Shown here: in pieces, positions 17,894 to 26,665 of the stretch | Layout of the letters: each line of letters begins with the position of its first letter | Position numbering within the stretch: the first letter of the stretch is position 1 | Made by a program: the position numbers and the translations under genes | Source of the DNA: Candidatus Symbiopectobacterium sp. NZEC151 | GTDB lineage: Bacteria > Pseudomonadota > Gammaproteobacteria > Enterobacterales > Enterobacteriaceae | NCBI RefSeq assembly: GCF_025962655.1 | Contig: NZ_JAGFPE010000007.1 | Location: forward strand, 62,001-126,000 | Length of the DNA stretch: 64,000 nt | Direction of reading: 5' to 3' | The notes under the pieces: model-generated | The model's database searches: none | What the model saw: only the letters and a program-made list of their open reading frames with translations | Told to the model about the DNA's origin: nothing

Positions 17894-18630
17894 GCGGGTT
17901 CCTCCAATGCGATACTCAATGCATATAACTCAGCGGTGTGAGGATGTTGAATCTGCCCGGCACGTAACTGCTGCGCGCTCAGACTCTCCACCATCTCTCC
18001 TTGCTGCATCACCCCCACCTGCTCGCACAAGTGGGTCACCACGGCCAGATTATGGCTCACCATCAGGTAGGTCAGCTTACGCTCCTGCCGGATATCTGCC
18101 AGCAGATTCAAGATTTCAGCCTGTACCGACACATCCAGCGCAGAGGTCGGTTCATCCAGCAGCAGCACTTGCGGCTCAACAATCAGCGCCCGCGCAATGG
18201 CAACGCGTTGGCGCTGTCCGCCGGACAATTGATGCGGGAAACGAAAACGCACCGCCGCAGGCAGCCCCACATCATCCAGCATTTTGGCAATGCGTTGCTC
18301 GGCATTGTCGACGCGGTGCACCAACAGTGGCTCTTGCAAAATGCGATCGATGGTTTGGCGCGGATGCAGGGAACCGTATGGGTCTTGAAACACCATCTGC
18401 ACCTGACGGAAGAAATCCCGCCCGCGTTTGGCACCCAGAGCCATGCCCCCGAACAACATCTCACCCTGCCAGTGATCGTTCAAACCGGCCAGCGCGCGCA
18501 GAATGGTCGATTTACCGGAACCACTCTCGCCGACAATACCAAAACTGCCGCCGCTCTCTACCTGAAAAGAGACGCCCTTGACCACCTCGGTAGCGCCAAA
18601 GGCGATACGCAAGTTATTTAAGGTAATCAT
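17890..18630 (-). CDS. Oligopeptide ABC importer ATPase, DppF/OppF type
   Basis: 246-residue ABC ATPase with Walker A GESGSGKST, Q-loop QMVFQDPYGSLHPRQ, signature LSGGQRQRV and Walker B LLLDEPTSALD. It pairs with the DppD-type ATPase just upstream. ATG 18630 overlaps that gene's TGA (ATGA); an in-frame GTG at 18642 is the alternative. Only a short C-terminal extension is present, as in NikE-like proteins. Confidence 0.88.
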   Translation of the reverse strand: MITLNNLRIAFGATEVVKGVSFQVESGGSFGIVGESGSGKSTILRALAGLNDHWQGEMLFGGMALGAKRGRDFFRQVQMVFQDPYGSLHPRQTIDRILQEPLLVHRVDNAEQRIAKMLDDVGLPAAVRFRFPHQLSGGQRQRVAIARALIVEPQVLLLDEPTSALDVSVQAEILNLLADIRQERKLTYLMVSHNLAVVTHLCEQVGVMQQGEMVESLSAQQLRAGQIQHPHTAELYALSIALEEPA

Positions 18631-19457
18631 CCGTTTTTCCACGCCTCATCACGTTTCATTACCGGTAGCCGTTCACGTGGATGTTTCAGTGACGGCAAAC
18701 AGGCCAACAGCCCCTGGGTGTACGGGTGCTGCGCAAGCTGGAGATCTTTGGCTGCCAGCATCTCCACCACCCGCCCGGCATACATCACCGCCACGCGATC
18801 GCAGAAATGCGACACCAGCGGCAGGTCATGGCTGATCAAAATCAGCCCCATGCCGCGCTGTGAGACCAAATCGTCGATCAACTTGAGGATATCGGCCTGC
18901 ACCGTGGCATCCAATGCGCTGGTCGGCTCGTCCGCGATCAGCAGCTCCGGGTCAGGAGCCAGCATCATGGCGATCATCGCCCGTTGCCCCATCCCGCCGG
19001 ACACCTCATGCGGATAGCGTGCGGCCACCTGCTGCGGTTCGCGAATGCGCACCTGCTCCAACAAATCGGTGGCGGCCGCCAGCGCTGCACGGTGCGAGCC
19101 GCCCTTATGCTCACGCCATGCTTCGGCGATCTGTTGACCGATAGTCATCACCGGATTGAGGGAGTATTTCGGGTCTTGCAGAATAAAGCCCACCCGCTTG
19201 CCACGAATACGACGTAAGGTTTTTTCATCCGCGCCGCGCAAATCGATGCCGTCAAAGCTGAGCTTATCCGCCTCCACGCGTGCGCTGCCGGGCAGCAGTT
19301 GCATCAGGCTGCGCGCCGTCAGGGATTTGCCTGAACCGCTCTCCCCGACAATCGCGAATTTCTCTTTGCCAATACTGAGCGAAATACCACGCACCGCTTC
19401 AAACGTCTGCGTGCGACTCGCAAATGTAATTCGCAAATTTTCAATTTCCACCAACAT
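18627..19457 (-). CDS. Oligopeptide ABC importer ATPase, DppD/OppD type
   Basis: 276 residues. Walker A GESGSGKSL, Q-loop FILQDPKYSLNPV, signature VSGGMGQRA (Gly where Arg is usual) and Walker B LLIADEPTSALD, then a truncated oligopeptide C-terminal domain (HPYTQGLLACLPSL). It starts directly after the permease stop codon. It forms the ATPase heterodimer with the next gene. Confidence 0.88.
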   Translation of the reverse strand: MLVEIENLRITFASRTQTFEAVRGISLSIGKEKFAIVGESGSGKSLTARSLMQLLPGSARVEADKLSFDGIDLRGADEKTLRRIRGKRVGFILQDPKYSLNPVMTIGQQIAEAWREHKGGSHRAALAAATDLLEQVRIREPQQVAARYPHEVSGGMGQRAMIAMMLAPDPELLIADEPTSALDATVQADILKLIDDLVSQRGMGLILISHDLPLVSHFCDRVAVMYAGRVVEMLAAKDLQLAQHPYTQGLLACLPSLKHPRERLPVMKRDEAWKNG

Positions 19458-20360
19458 TTAGCGCTCCTTAGGGTCCAGTACGTCACGCAAACCGTCACCC
19501 AAAAAGTTAAACGCCAGCGAGGTCATGAAAATGGCGATACACGGCACCAACGGCACCCACCATTCGGAGAATAAGAAACGTCGCGCGGTGGCAATCATGG
19601 TGCCCCATTCCGGCGAAGGCGGCTGCGCCCCCATGCCGAGAAAGCCCAGACTGGCCGCCGTGATGATGATAGAACTCATATCCAGTGTGATACGCACCAC
19701 CAGACTCGGCACGCAGAGCGGCATAATGTGGCGCACGATAATGCGCAACGGCGTCGCCCCGGTGAGCTTGCAGGCGGCGATAAAATCACTGTGACGAAAC
19801 TGCATGGTTTCTGCCCGCGCCAGGCGCGCATAGGGCGGCCAGGCCGTCAGTGCAATCGCCAGGATGGCGCTCTCGACGCCAGGTTTCAACGCAGCAACAA
19901 ACGCCAGCGCCAGAATCAAGCGGGGGAAGGAGAGGAAAATATCGGTTACGCGCATCAGGGTTTTATCTAACCAGCCACCGGCATACCCGGCGACACAGCC
20001 AATCAGCAGCCCTAACGGCGCAGTCAGCACCACCACGGCGATCACCATGCCGAGCGTGGTACGGCCGCCATACAGAATGCGGGTGTAGATATCACGCCCC
20101 AATTCATCCGTGCCGAACCAATGGGCAGCAGAAGGCGGTGCCAATCGGTTGGCCAGATCCTGGAATCCCGGCTGATAAGACGTCAACCAAGGCGCGAGAG
20201 ATGACAACACCAGTACGGCCAGAATCACCACCAACCCGATCATCGCCATCGGATTAGCCTGTAGCCCCAGCCATAAGCGATAACGTCGCCCCCAGATGGC
20301 CTGACGGCGCGTCGCGGGCGTTTCGTCGAGCAACCATGCTCGTGAGACAGGAAAAATCAT
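19458..20360 (-). CDS. Oligopeptide ABC importer permease, DppC type
   Basis: 300 residues. It has an N-terminal cytoplasmic stretch, then membrane segments starting near NPMAMIGLVVILAVLVLSSL, the GTDELGRDIYTRILYGGRTTL signature and a C-terminal LAFNFLGDGLRDVLDP. I start at ATG 20360, which overlaps the stop of the DppB-type gene (ATGA); an upstream in-frame ATG-like codon at 20378 would sit inside that gene. Confidence 0.88.
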   Translation of the reverse strand: MIFPVSRAWLLDETPATRRQAIWGRRYRLWLGLQANPMAMIGLVVILAVLVLSSLAPWLTSYQPGFQDLANRLAPPSAAHWFGTDELGRDIYTRILYGGRTTLGMVIAVVVLTAPLGLLIGCVAGYAGGWLDKTLMRVTDIFLSFPRLILALAFVAALKPGVESAILAIALTAWPPYARLARAETMQFRHSDFIAACKLTGATPLRIIVRHIMPLCVPSLVVRITLDMSSIIITAASLGFLGMGAQPPSPEWGTMIATARRFLFSEWWVPLVPCIAIFMTSLAFNFLGDGLRDVLDPKER

Positions 20361-21367
20361 TTTACGCGCGGGTCCCAAAGTCGATAGAGAATGTCAGCCA
20401 GCAAATTGAGCAGCACGTACACGGTGCCCACCAGCAACGTGGCACCGATCACCGGATTCATGTCGGCGTTCATCAATGCCGTGGTGAGGTATTGACCCAG
20501 CCCCGGCCAGGCGAACACGTTTTCCGTGACCACCGCCCCTTCCAACAGCCCGGCATAGGTCAGTGCCAGCACGGTCACCAACTGCACCGCAACGGTCGGA
20601 AAGGCGTGACGCCAGATCACCCGACGTGACGACAACCCTTTGGCGCGTGCGGTGATGACGAATTCACCGCTCAACGCATTGAGCATAAAAGTGCGCGTCA
20701 TGCGGGTGATATACGCCATGCTGAAATAGGCGAGGATCAGGACCGGCTGCGCCATGTGCGCCAGCGCATCGTGGAAGGCGGCATAGTCACCCGCCAACAA
20801 CGAATCCACGGTCAGCAAGCCGGTCACCTGCGGCACCATATCCTGAAAAATGATGTCCTGACGTCCCGGCCCCGGCGCAATACCGAGTACGGCATAGAAA
20901 ATAAGCAGGCTAAGCAGTGCCAGCACAAACACCGGCAACGAGTGCCCCGCCAGACAAACCACACGAATGGTTTGATCGACCCAGGTACTCTGCCTCACCG
21001 CGGCCCACACACCGAGTGGAATACCGACCAGCGCAGCGATAATGATGGCTGCGGTAGCCAACTCCAGCGTTGCCGGGAAGAAACGCGCGATATCCGTCAT
21101 CACGGGATTGGACGTAAGGATCGACGTGCCGAGATCGCCGTGCAACAGTTGCGAAAGATAGTGGCCAAACTGCACCCACAGGGGCTGATTCAGCCCCATC
21201 TCTTCACGCGCACGTTGCACCACGTATTCCGGCGCATTGTCTCCCACCATCGCCAGCACCGGATCGGTGGGCATGATGCGACCGATAAAGAAGGTCAGCA
21301 CCGACAACCCCAACAGCGTGAGCAGCAAGCTGCCCAGCGTACTGAGAATACGTTTTGCTATCGGCAT
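20357..21367 (-). CDS. Oligopeptide ABC importer permease, DppB type
   Basis: 336 residues. N-terminal segment LGSLLLTLLGLSVLTFFIGR followed by the conserved periplasmic MPTDPVLAMVGDNAP, then five further membrane segments and the EAA loop ITARAKGLSSRRVIWRHAFP. Its ATG shares one base with the TGA of the binding-protein gene. It is the partner of the DppC-type permease. Confidence 0.89.
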   Translation of the reverse strand: MPIAKRILSTLGSLLLTLLGLSVLTFFIGRIMPTDPVLAMVGDNAPEYVVQRAREEMGLNQPLWVQFGHYLSQLLHGDLGTSILTSNPVMTDIARFFPATLELATAAIIIAALVGIPLGVWAAVRQSTWVDQTIRVVCLAGHSLPVFVLALLSLLIFYAVLGIAPGPGRQDIIFQDMVPQVTGLLTVDSLLAGDYAAFHDALAHMAQPVLILAYFSMAYITRMTRTFMLNALSGEFVITARAKGLSSRRVIWRHAFPTVAVQLVTVLALTYAGLLEGAVVTENVFAWPGLGQYLTTALMNADMNPVIGATLLVGTVYVLLNLLADILYRLWDPRVK

Positions 21368-22962
21368 CAGGCTTTTTTCACCTGATCGTACGGGTTGTCA
21401 CGCAGTACCGTCATGTTCACGCCGCTGATATTTTTGCGGCAGGCAATCGGCAAGGTGTTTTGCATCAGGAAAATAAACGGGCTGTGCTCACGGTGCTCAC
21501 GCTGGATGGTTTCATACAGCGCGATACGCTTGGCGGAATCGCTTTCATGCAACGCCTGCTCGGTTAACGTATTGAATTTTTCGTCAGACCAGCCGCAGCG
21601 CCATGCCAGAGTACGGCTACGCGCATTTTCCGTGTTATCGAGATTGACGCAGAACGCTTCGGTGTTCGAGTTAGGATCGAAGTAGTCAGCGCCCCAGGCC
21701 GTAATCGCCAGTTGGTGCTGGCGAGCACGCATTTTGGTTAATACAGCACGGTTTTCAGAAGAGACCAGCTTCGCCTTGATACCAATCGCACCCAGTTGAG
21801 TCTGGATGGCCTGAGCGATATCCGGATACGGCTGAGCAGAATAGTGATCGATGGTGATTTCGAACCCGTCAGGGTAACCCGCTTCTGCCAACAACGCTTT
21901 CGCCTTGGCCACATCCTGATGGAACGGCGTATCGTCCAGTGCCGCAGGGAAGCCACCCGGCAGGAAGCTCTGATGCACGCGGTGCGTCAGCGGAATGATG
22001 TTTTTCTGGATGGCATCATAATCAATCGCCCATTTCAGTGCCTGCCACACCTGTGGTTTTTTCAGTAATTCATTGGTGGTGTTGCACGACATCAACATGA
22101 TGGTGGAGACACTACTGCGGATCACGTTGTACTCAGGATCATTAATGATTGGACGCAACTGCTCGCTGGTCAGGTCGCGGGCGATATCCACATCCCCTTT
22201 TTGCAGCATCAGTAACTGCGCCGCAGGATCGGTGATGTGCTTCATGATCACGCGCTGAATCTTGCTGTCGGTCTGGAAGTGGGGATTTTTCTCCAGAATG
22301 ATGCTTTCGCTCGCTTTCCAACTGCGCAGCGTGAACGGGCCAGACCCGGCACTGTGCTGTTTAATCCAGGCGTAGCCGAAATCACCGTTCTGTTGGTTCG
22401 CCAGCGCGGCTTTCTTCTGCACGATGCTGCCCACCGGCGCAGAGAGGCAGTAGAGCAGGAAAGATTCTGCCGCCGGTTTGTCCAGATTCAGCACCAGCGT
22501 ACTGGCATCCGGCGCGGTGATGTGCTGCTCCACGTTATCTTTGGTGAAACCGAACTGGTTGATAATAAAGGCCGGGCTTTTATCCATTTTAACGGCGCGC
22601 TGTAACGAGAACGCCGCATCTTCTGCGGTAACCGGCGTGCCATCAGAGAATTTTGCTTTTGGATCAATATGAAAGGTGAAAGTCTTCCCTTCGTTGCTCA
22701 CTTCCCAGTGCGTGGCAAGCTCGCCTTTCACTTCGCTGGGTTTCAACGGGTTCGGCATCACCAGACGCTGGTAGAGGTTGCCCACAATTTCAGAGCCTAC
22801 CGCTTCAAAACTTTCATGGGGATCAAGGCTGGTCATGTTATCCAGTTGCATCGCCATCACCAGCATGGTGGGAGGCGTGGCAGCGAAAGCGGAGTGCAGG
22901 TTCAGATAGGATAAAAAAGGTACGGCGCCGCAACCGGCGAGAAAACGTCTCCTGGTAAGCAT
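21367..22962 (-). CDS. Oligopeptide-binding protein, SBP family 5, probable Tat substrate
   Basis: 531 residues, first gene of the leftward importer operon. The N-terminus MLTRRRFLAGCGAV matches the twin-arginine S/T-R-R-x-F-L pattern, with a weakly hydrophobic core and AFA cleavage site near 28. The mature protein has the cluster C signatures LDNMTSLDPHE, SAGSGPFTLRSW and FEITIDHYSAQPYPD. It differs from the Sec-type signal of the GsiB-like protein in the facing operon. Ligand unknown; neighbouring D-aminopeptidase and dipeptidase suggest peptides with D-residues. Confidence 0.87.
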   Translation of the reverse strand: MLTRRRFLAGCGAVPFLSYLNLHSAFAATPPTMLVMAMQLDNMTSLDPHESFEAVGSEIVGNLYQRLVMPNPLKPSEVKGELATHWEVSNEGKTFTFHIDPKAKFSDGTPVTAEDAAFSLQRAVKMDKSPAFIINQFGFTKDNVEQHITAPDASTLVLNLDKPAAESFLLYCLSAPVGSIVQKKAALANQQNGDFGYAWIKQHSAGSGPFTLRSWKASESIILEKNPHFQTDSKIQRVIMKHITDPAAQLLMLQKGDVDIARDLTSEQLRPIINDPEYNVIRSSVSTIMLMSCNTTNELLKKPQVWQALKWAIDYDAIQKNIIPLTHRVHQSFLPGGFPAALDDTPFHQDVAKAKALLAEAGYPDGFEITIDHYSAQPYPDIAQAIQTQLGAIGIKAKLVSSENRAVLTKMRARQHQLAITAWGADYFDPNSNTEAFCVNLDNTENARSRTLAWRCGWSDEKFNTLTEQALHESDSAKRIALYETIQREHREHSPFIFLMQNTLPIACRKNISGVNMTVLRDNPYDQVKKA

Positions 22963-23021
22963 GAATCCCTCAACTTATTGATATATTTAACAATTAATTG
23001 GATTTTATTTCATATCCAGCC

Positions 23022-23051
23022 TTGACATAGCCAAACGGGATTGGCTTAAAT
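23022..23051 (+). promoter_or_regulatory. Promoter of membrane dipeptidase with palindrome in spacer
   Basis: TTGACA (23022-23027) and TTAAAT (23046-23051) are 18 bp apart, rightward. A perfect 6-bp inverted repeat AGCCAA-N6-TTGGCT (23029-23046) fills the spacer, a place where a bound regulator would block or reshape polymerase binding. It lies between the divergent importer operon and the dipeptidase. Confidence 0.55.
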
Positions 23052-23162
23052 GAATGCACCAGGACATCCATTCCCTGCGCAATCATTTGTCCATTTTGGG
23101 GCAGCGTGCACCTTAATGGGGCAAATACCGTTTCATCGCATCCTGAGCCGATAACTTTGAAT

Positions 23163-24242
23163 ATGTCTAACAATTTCCTAACGGGTACGCAACGTCCTTT
23201 CCCTGTTTTTGACGGGCATAACGATGTTTTATTACGCCTCTACGCCTCCCACCGGGAGGATGCGGTCAGTGCCTTTTTACAAGGCCCGGCCGCGGGTCAA
23301 ATCGATCTGCCGCGTATCCGACAAGGGGGACTGGCTGGCGGATTATTCGCCGTTTATGTTCCATCCCCTAAAGACCCAGCAAAATCTGTACCAGAAAACG
23401 ACAGTTTGTTTGTGAACCATGCAACGCCGTCGATGGAATCCGCCCGAGAGATAACCTTTTCAATGATTTCCACGCTGTTGCGCATAGAAGCGGCCTCCGC
23501 AGGGCAAGCCAAAATTTGCCACAGCGTTGCCGATATTCGTCACTGCATGGCGACGGGAACCCTGGCGATGGTGTTGCACATTGAAGGTGCAGAGGCACTC
23601 GACCCCGATCTGGAACTGCTTGATATCCTTCACGCTGCGGGTTTACGCACTCTGGGCCCACTCTGGAGCCGACCGAATATCTTCGGCGACGGCGTACCGT
23701 TTCGTTTTCCTTCTTCACCCGATATCGGTTCCGGACTGACGGAAACCGGCCTGCGTCTGGTGAAAGCCTGTAACGCCAAACGCATCATGGTGGATTTGTC
23801 GCACATGGACGAAAAAGGGTTCTGGCAGACGGCGCGCATCAGCGATGCCCCGCTGGTTGCCAGCCACTCCAACGCCCACGCACTCTGCGCGCAATCCCGC
23901 AATCTCACGGACAAACAGCTGGACGCCATTGGTGAAAGCAACGGTTTTGTCGGCGTGAATTTCGGTACTGCTTTCCTGCGCGCCGATGGTAAAAAAGACC
24001 CGAACGCCACGGTGGAAGAGATTGTGCGCCATGTCGATTACCTGCTGAACAAGCTGGGAGAAGACAGCGTCGGTTTTGGTTCCGATTTCGATGGCACCAC
24101 CGTGCCGCCGGACCTGCATGATGTCGCAGGGCTGCCGCTATTGGTCGAGGCGCTGACGCGGCGCGGATACGATCGCCCATTGTTGGAAAAAATCTGCTAC
24201 GGCAACTGGTTGCGTGTACTGGAAGCCACCTGGGGCAAATAA
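23163..24242 (+). CDS. Membrane dipeptidase (renal dipeptidase family, M19)
   Basis: Zinc dipeptidase of the amidohydrolase fold; family members cleave L-L and L-D dipeptides. 359 residues from ATG 23163. Zinc ligands visible: H19 and D21 (DGHND), E in LHIEGAEAL, and histidines in VDLSHMD and VASHSN; GSDFDG lies near the C-terminus. No signal peptide, so the bacterial protein is probably cytoplasmic despite the family name. The frame is open up to a GTG at 23106, but homology begins at PFPVFDGHND. It is divergent from the importer operon and followed by the LysR regulator. Confidence 0.88.
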   Translation: MSNNFLTGTQRPFPVFDGHNDVLLRLYASHREDAVSAFLQGPAAGQIDLPRIRQGGLAGGLFAVYVPSPKDPAKSVPENDSLFVNHATPSMESAREITFSMISTLLRIEAASAGQAKICHSVADIRHCMATGTLAMVLHIEGAEALDPDLELLDILHAAGLRTLGPLWSRPNIFGDGVPFRFPSSPDIGSGLTETGLRLVKACNAKRIMVDLSHMDEKGFWQTARISDAPLVASHSNAHALCAQSRNLTDKQLDAIGESNGFVGVNFGTAFLRADGKKDPNATVEEIVRHVDYLLNKLGEDSVGFGSDFDGTTVPPDLHDVAGLPLLVEALTRRGYDRPLLEKICYGNWLRVLEATWGK

Positions 24243-24330
24243 CCGCCGGGTAACGTACCGGGTGGCGTGGATATTGCATGGAATTTGCTCAAGGTGAAAT
24301 CATGACCTAACCAACACGGAGCACCTGTCC

Positions 24331-25239
24331 ATGCGCTTACGCCACATCGAAATCTTTCAGGCGATTCTTCAGGCTGGCACCATCAGCGGTGCTGCCCGCT
24401 TGCTGAACGTTTCGCAGCCGAACGTCAGCCGGGTGCTCAACCACGCTGAGCAGCAACTGGGATTTGCCCTGTTTGAACGCGGTGCGCAAGGCATGATGGC
24501 GACCCGAGAAGGGCGGCGTCTGATCCCTGAAGTACAGGAGCTTTACATCCATCTGCAAGCCATTGGTTCACTGACGGAACAGATGAGAAGAAATCGGGTG
24601 CAAACGGTGCGGCTGGGAGCGGCCCATGCGTTTAGCCAAATGGTGGTTGCACCCACTATGGTGGAGTTTCACAAGCAGGAAGCGCGTGTCAACGTCGAGC
24701 TGGTGACCGAGCACTTTTCCACCCTGTGCCAAAACATCTTGCAAGACCAACTCGATTTTGCGCTGGTCTTTGGTCAGCAAGTGCCTGCCGCACTGCTGGC
24801 TGAGCCGCTGTTTCAGGCCTATATGGTGGCAGTGTTGCCCAAAGACAGCCCGCAGAACGGGCCAGTATCGCTGGAGTGGCTCTGTTCCAATAACCTGATG
24901 ATGATGCAGCAGCAAGATCCGTTAGGCCAGGTGCTGCACCGGGCGTTGCGCGCCAAAGGGCTGACGCCGATGTCATCGGTGTATATCAAGACCTACTCGG
25001 TGATTGCCGACATGGTGCTGGCGGGCGGCGGCGCGGGTATCGTCGATCTGTTTACCGCGCATCGCTACGCCGATATGTTGAAAATCGTGCCGATCGCACA
25101 GCCGCTGCCGTTCGAAGTGACGCTGATCAGTCGCCGCGACAATCCGCAATCACGCGCCGCATTGCAGCTGAAGCAACTGATGAAAAACAAATGCTGGGAG
25201 ATTGCCCGACAAAACGAAGGTCTGTTTCACGCGGCATAA
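24331..25239 (+). CDS. LysR family transcriptional regulator
   Basis: 302 residues. N-terminal winged helix-turn-helix (residues 1-60: MRLRHIEIFQAILQAGTISGAARLLNVSQP...) and a C-terminal periplasmic-binding-like co-inducer domain. It lies 88 bp after the membrane dipeptidase on the same strand at the end of the peptide gene block, so it is the obvious candidate regulator of both operons. Effector unknown. Confidence 0.88.
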   Translation: MRLRHIEIFQAILQAGTISGAARLLNVSQPNVSRVLNHAEQQLGFALFERGAQGMMATREGRRLIPEVQELYIHLQAIGSLTEQMRRNRVQTVRLGAAHAFSQMVVAPTMVEFHKQEARVNVELVTEHFSTLCQNILQDQLDFALVFGQQVPAALLAEPLFQAYMVAVLPKDSPQNGPVSLEWLCSNNLMMMQQQDPLGQVLHRALRAKGLTPMSSVYIKTYSVIADMVLAGGGAGIVDLFTAHRYADMLKIVPIAQPLPFEVTLISRRDNPQSRAALQLKQLMKNKCWEIARQNEGLFHAA

Positions 25240-25355
25240 TGCGGTAGCGCTCTGAAATCCTGCTCTGCGCCGACCGCTCAACTGATTTTATCCTACCCTG
25301 CAAAACCACGGGCGCGTTATACTCGCCCTATCACTTGCTAAACAGGTAAATCCCG

Positions 25356-26219
25356 ATGATCCGCAGTATGACCGCCTACGCCCGCCGTGACATCAAGGGC
25401 GGCTGGGGTAACGCCGCGTGGGAGCTTCGCTCCGTTAACCAGCGTTATCTTGAAACATACATCCGTTTACCGGAACAGTTCCGCAGTCTGGAGCCGGTGA
25501 TTCGTGAGCGTATTCGCGCCCGTCTGACGCGCGGGAAAATCGAATGCAACCTGCGTTTTGAACTCGACCCGAGTGCGCAAGGCAGCTTGATCCTGAATGA
25601 AAAACTGGCAAAACAGCTGGTTGAAGCCGCCAACTGGGTCAAAATGCAAAGCGATGAAGGGGAAATCAATCCCGTTGATATTTTGCGTTGGCCGGGCGTG
25701 ATGTCCGCACAAGATCAAGATCTGGATGCGATCAGCAAAGAGTTGATAGCCGCCCTGGAAGAGGCACTGGATGACTTTATCACCGCGCGGGAAACCGAAG
25801 GTGCTGCACTCAAACAGCTTATCGAACAACGCCTTGCTGGCGTGAGCACTGAAGTGGTGAAAGTGCGTGCGCACATGCCGACCATTCTGCAATGGCAGCG
25901 CGAACGCCTGCTCAATAAGCTGGAAGAAGCGCAGGTCCAGTTGGAGAACAACCGGCTGGAGCAAGAGTTGGTGCTGTTGGCACAACGCGTTGACGTTGCC
26001 GAAGAACTGGACCGGCTCGAGGCGCACGTTAAAGAGACCTACAACATCCTGAAAAAACCGGAAGCCGTTGGCCGCCGTCTGGACTTCATGATGCAAGAAT
26101 TCAACCGCGAATCAAATACCTTGGCCTCCAAATCCATCAACGCCGACGTCACTGCCAGCGCCATTGAATTGAAGGTGCTGATTGAGCAGATGCGGGAGCA
26201 AATCCAGAATATCGAGTAA
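25356..26219 (+). CDS. yicC: YicC/YloC family endoribonuclease
   Basis: 287 residues, the E. coli YicC length. The N-terminus MIRSMTAYARRDIKGGWG, the central acidic helices and the C-terminal block DFMMQEFNRESNTLASKS are family signatures. YicC/YloC proteins are RNA-cleaving enzymes linked to sRNA turnover in E. coli. In E. coli the gene is directly divergent from rph; here about 18 kb of peptide genes separates them. A TTATAC -10-like box lies about 40 bp upstream. A strong terminator follows. Confidence 0.95.
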   Translation: MIRSMTAYARRDIKGGWGNAAWELRSVNQRYLETYIRLPEQFRSLEPVIRERIRARLTRGKIECNLRFELDPSAQGSLILNEKLAKQLVEAANWVKMQSDEGEINPVDILRWPGVMSAQDQDLDAISKELIAALEEALDDFITARETEGAALKQLIEQRLAGVSTEVVKVRAHMPTILQWQRERLLNKLEEAQVQLENNRLEQELVLLAQRVDVAEELDRLEAHVKETYNILKKPEAVGRRLDFMMQEFNRESNTLASKSINADVTASAIELKVLIEQMREQIQNIE

Positions 26220-26254
26220 CGTTTCACGCGATCTCATATCGTCTCGCCATCGCT

Positions 26255-26286
26255 AAAAAAAGCCATTGTAAATAATGGCTTTTTTT
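26255..26286 (+). terminator. Rho-independent terminator of yicC
   Basis: A stem AGCCATT/AATGGCT (26261-26267 and 26274-26280), extended by A-U pairs, is followed by TTTTTT. It lies 35 bases after the yicC stop. Confidence 0.85.
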
Positions 26287-26408
26287 CATCCCTCTAATTG
26301 CTTCCAAATATCCGTGCCCGGACAACGGGAAGGGATCAACATCGACGCCCAAGTCTAACTATATAATTAATAGTGTATTTTCTATAATTGAATCAAAACA
26401 GCACTGAG

Positions 26409-26427
26409 CGTACAATCCAAATGTACA
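26409..26427. promoter_or_regulatory. Operator of the Phd/Doc pair
   Basis: CGTACA (26409-26414) and TGTACA (26422-26427) are 13 bp apart, just before the ribosome-binding site of the antitoxin gene. TGTACA repeats are the sites of YefM/Phd-type antitoxins, which repress their own operon. TATAAT at 26383-26388 is a likely -10 box. Confidence 0.6.
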
Positions 26428-26443
26428 TTTCAGGAGACACATC

Positions 26444-26665
26444 ATGCGTACTTACACCTCAACGCAGGCGCGGGCCAAGATTTCAGAGGTATTGGATGCG
26501 GCCATGCATGGCGAACCGGTTGAAATCACCCGCCGAGACGGTAGCGCAGCAGTGGTCATCAGCAAGGCTGAATTTGAGGCATATCAAAACGCCAAGCTGG
26601 ATGCGGAGTTTGATGTGATGATGCAACGTCATGGTCACACGGTAGAAGCGCTGACAAACCGATGA
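26444..26665 (+). CDS. Phd/YefM-family antitoxin
   Basis: 73 residues. The N-terminal YefM/Phd DNA-binding fold is clear: TSTQARAKISEVLDAAMHGEPVEITRRDG, followed by AAVVISKAEFEAY. The C-terminal tail is the expected disordered toxin-binding helix. A good ribosome-binding site (CAGGAG) precedes ATG 26444. The stop overlaps the toxin start by ATGA, the tight coupling expected of a toxin-antitoxin pair. Confidence 0.9.
   Translation: MRTYTSTQARAKISEVLDAAMHGEPVEITRRDGSAAVVISKAEFEAYQNAKLDAEFDVMMQRHGHTVEALTNR

Noticed and set aside
22920-22962. Lipoprotein signal (LAGC) in the second oligopeptide-binding protein
   Set aside because: The Cys is at residue 11 with no hydrophobic stretch before it; a Tat-type signal fits better.
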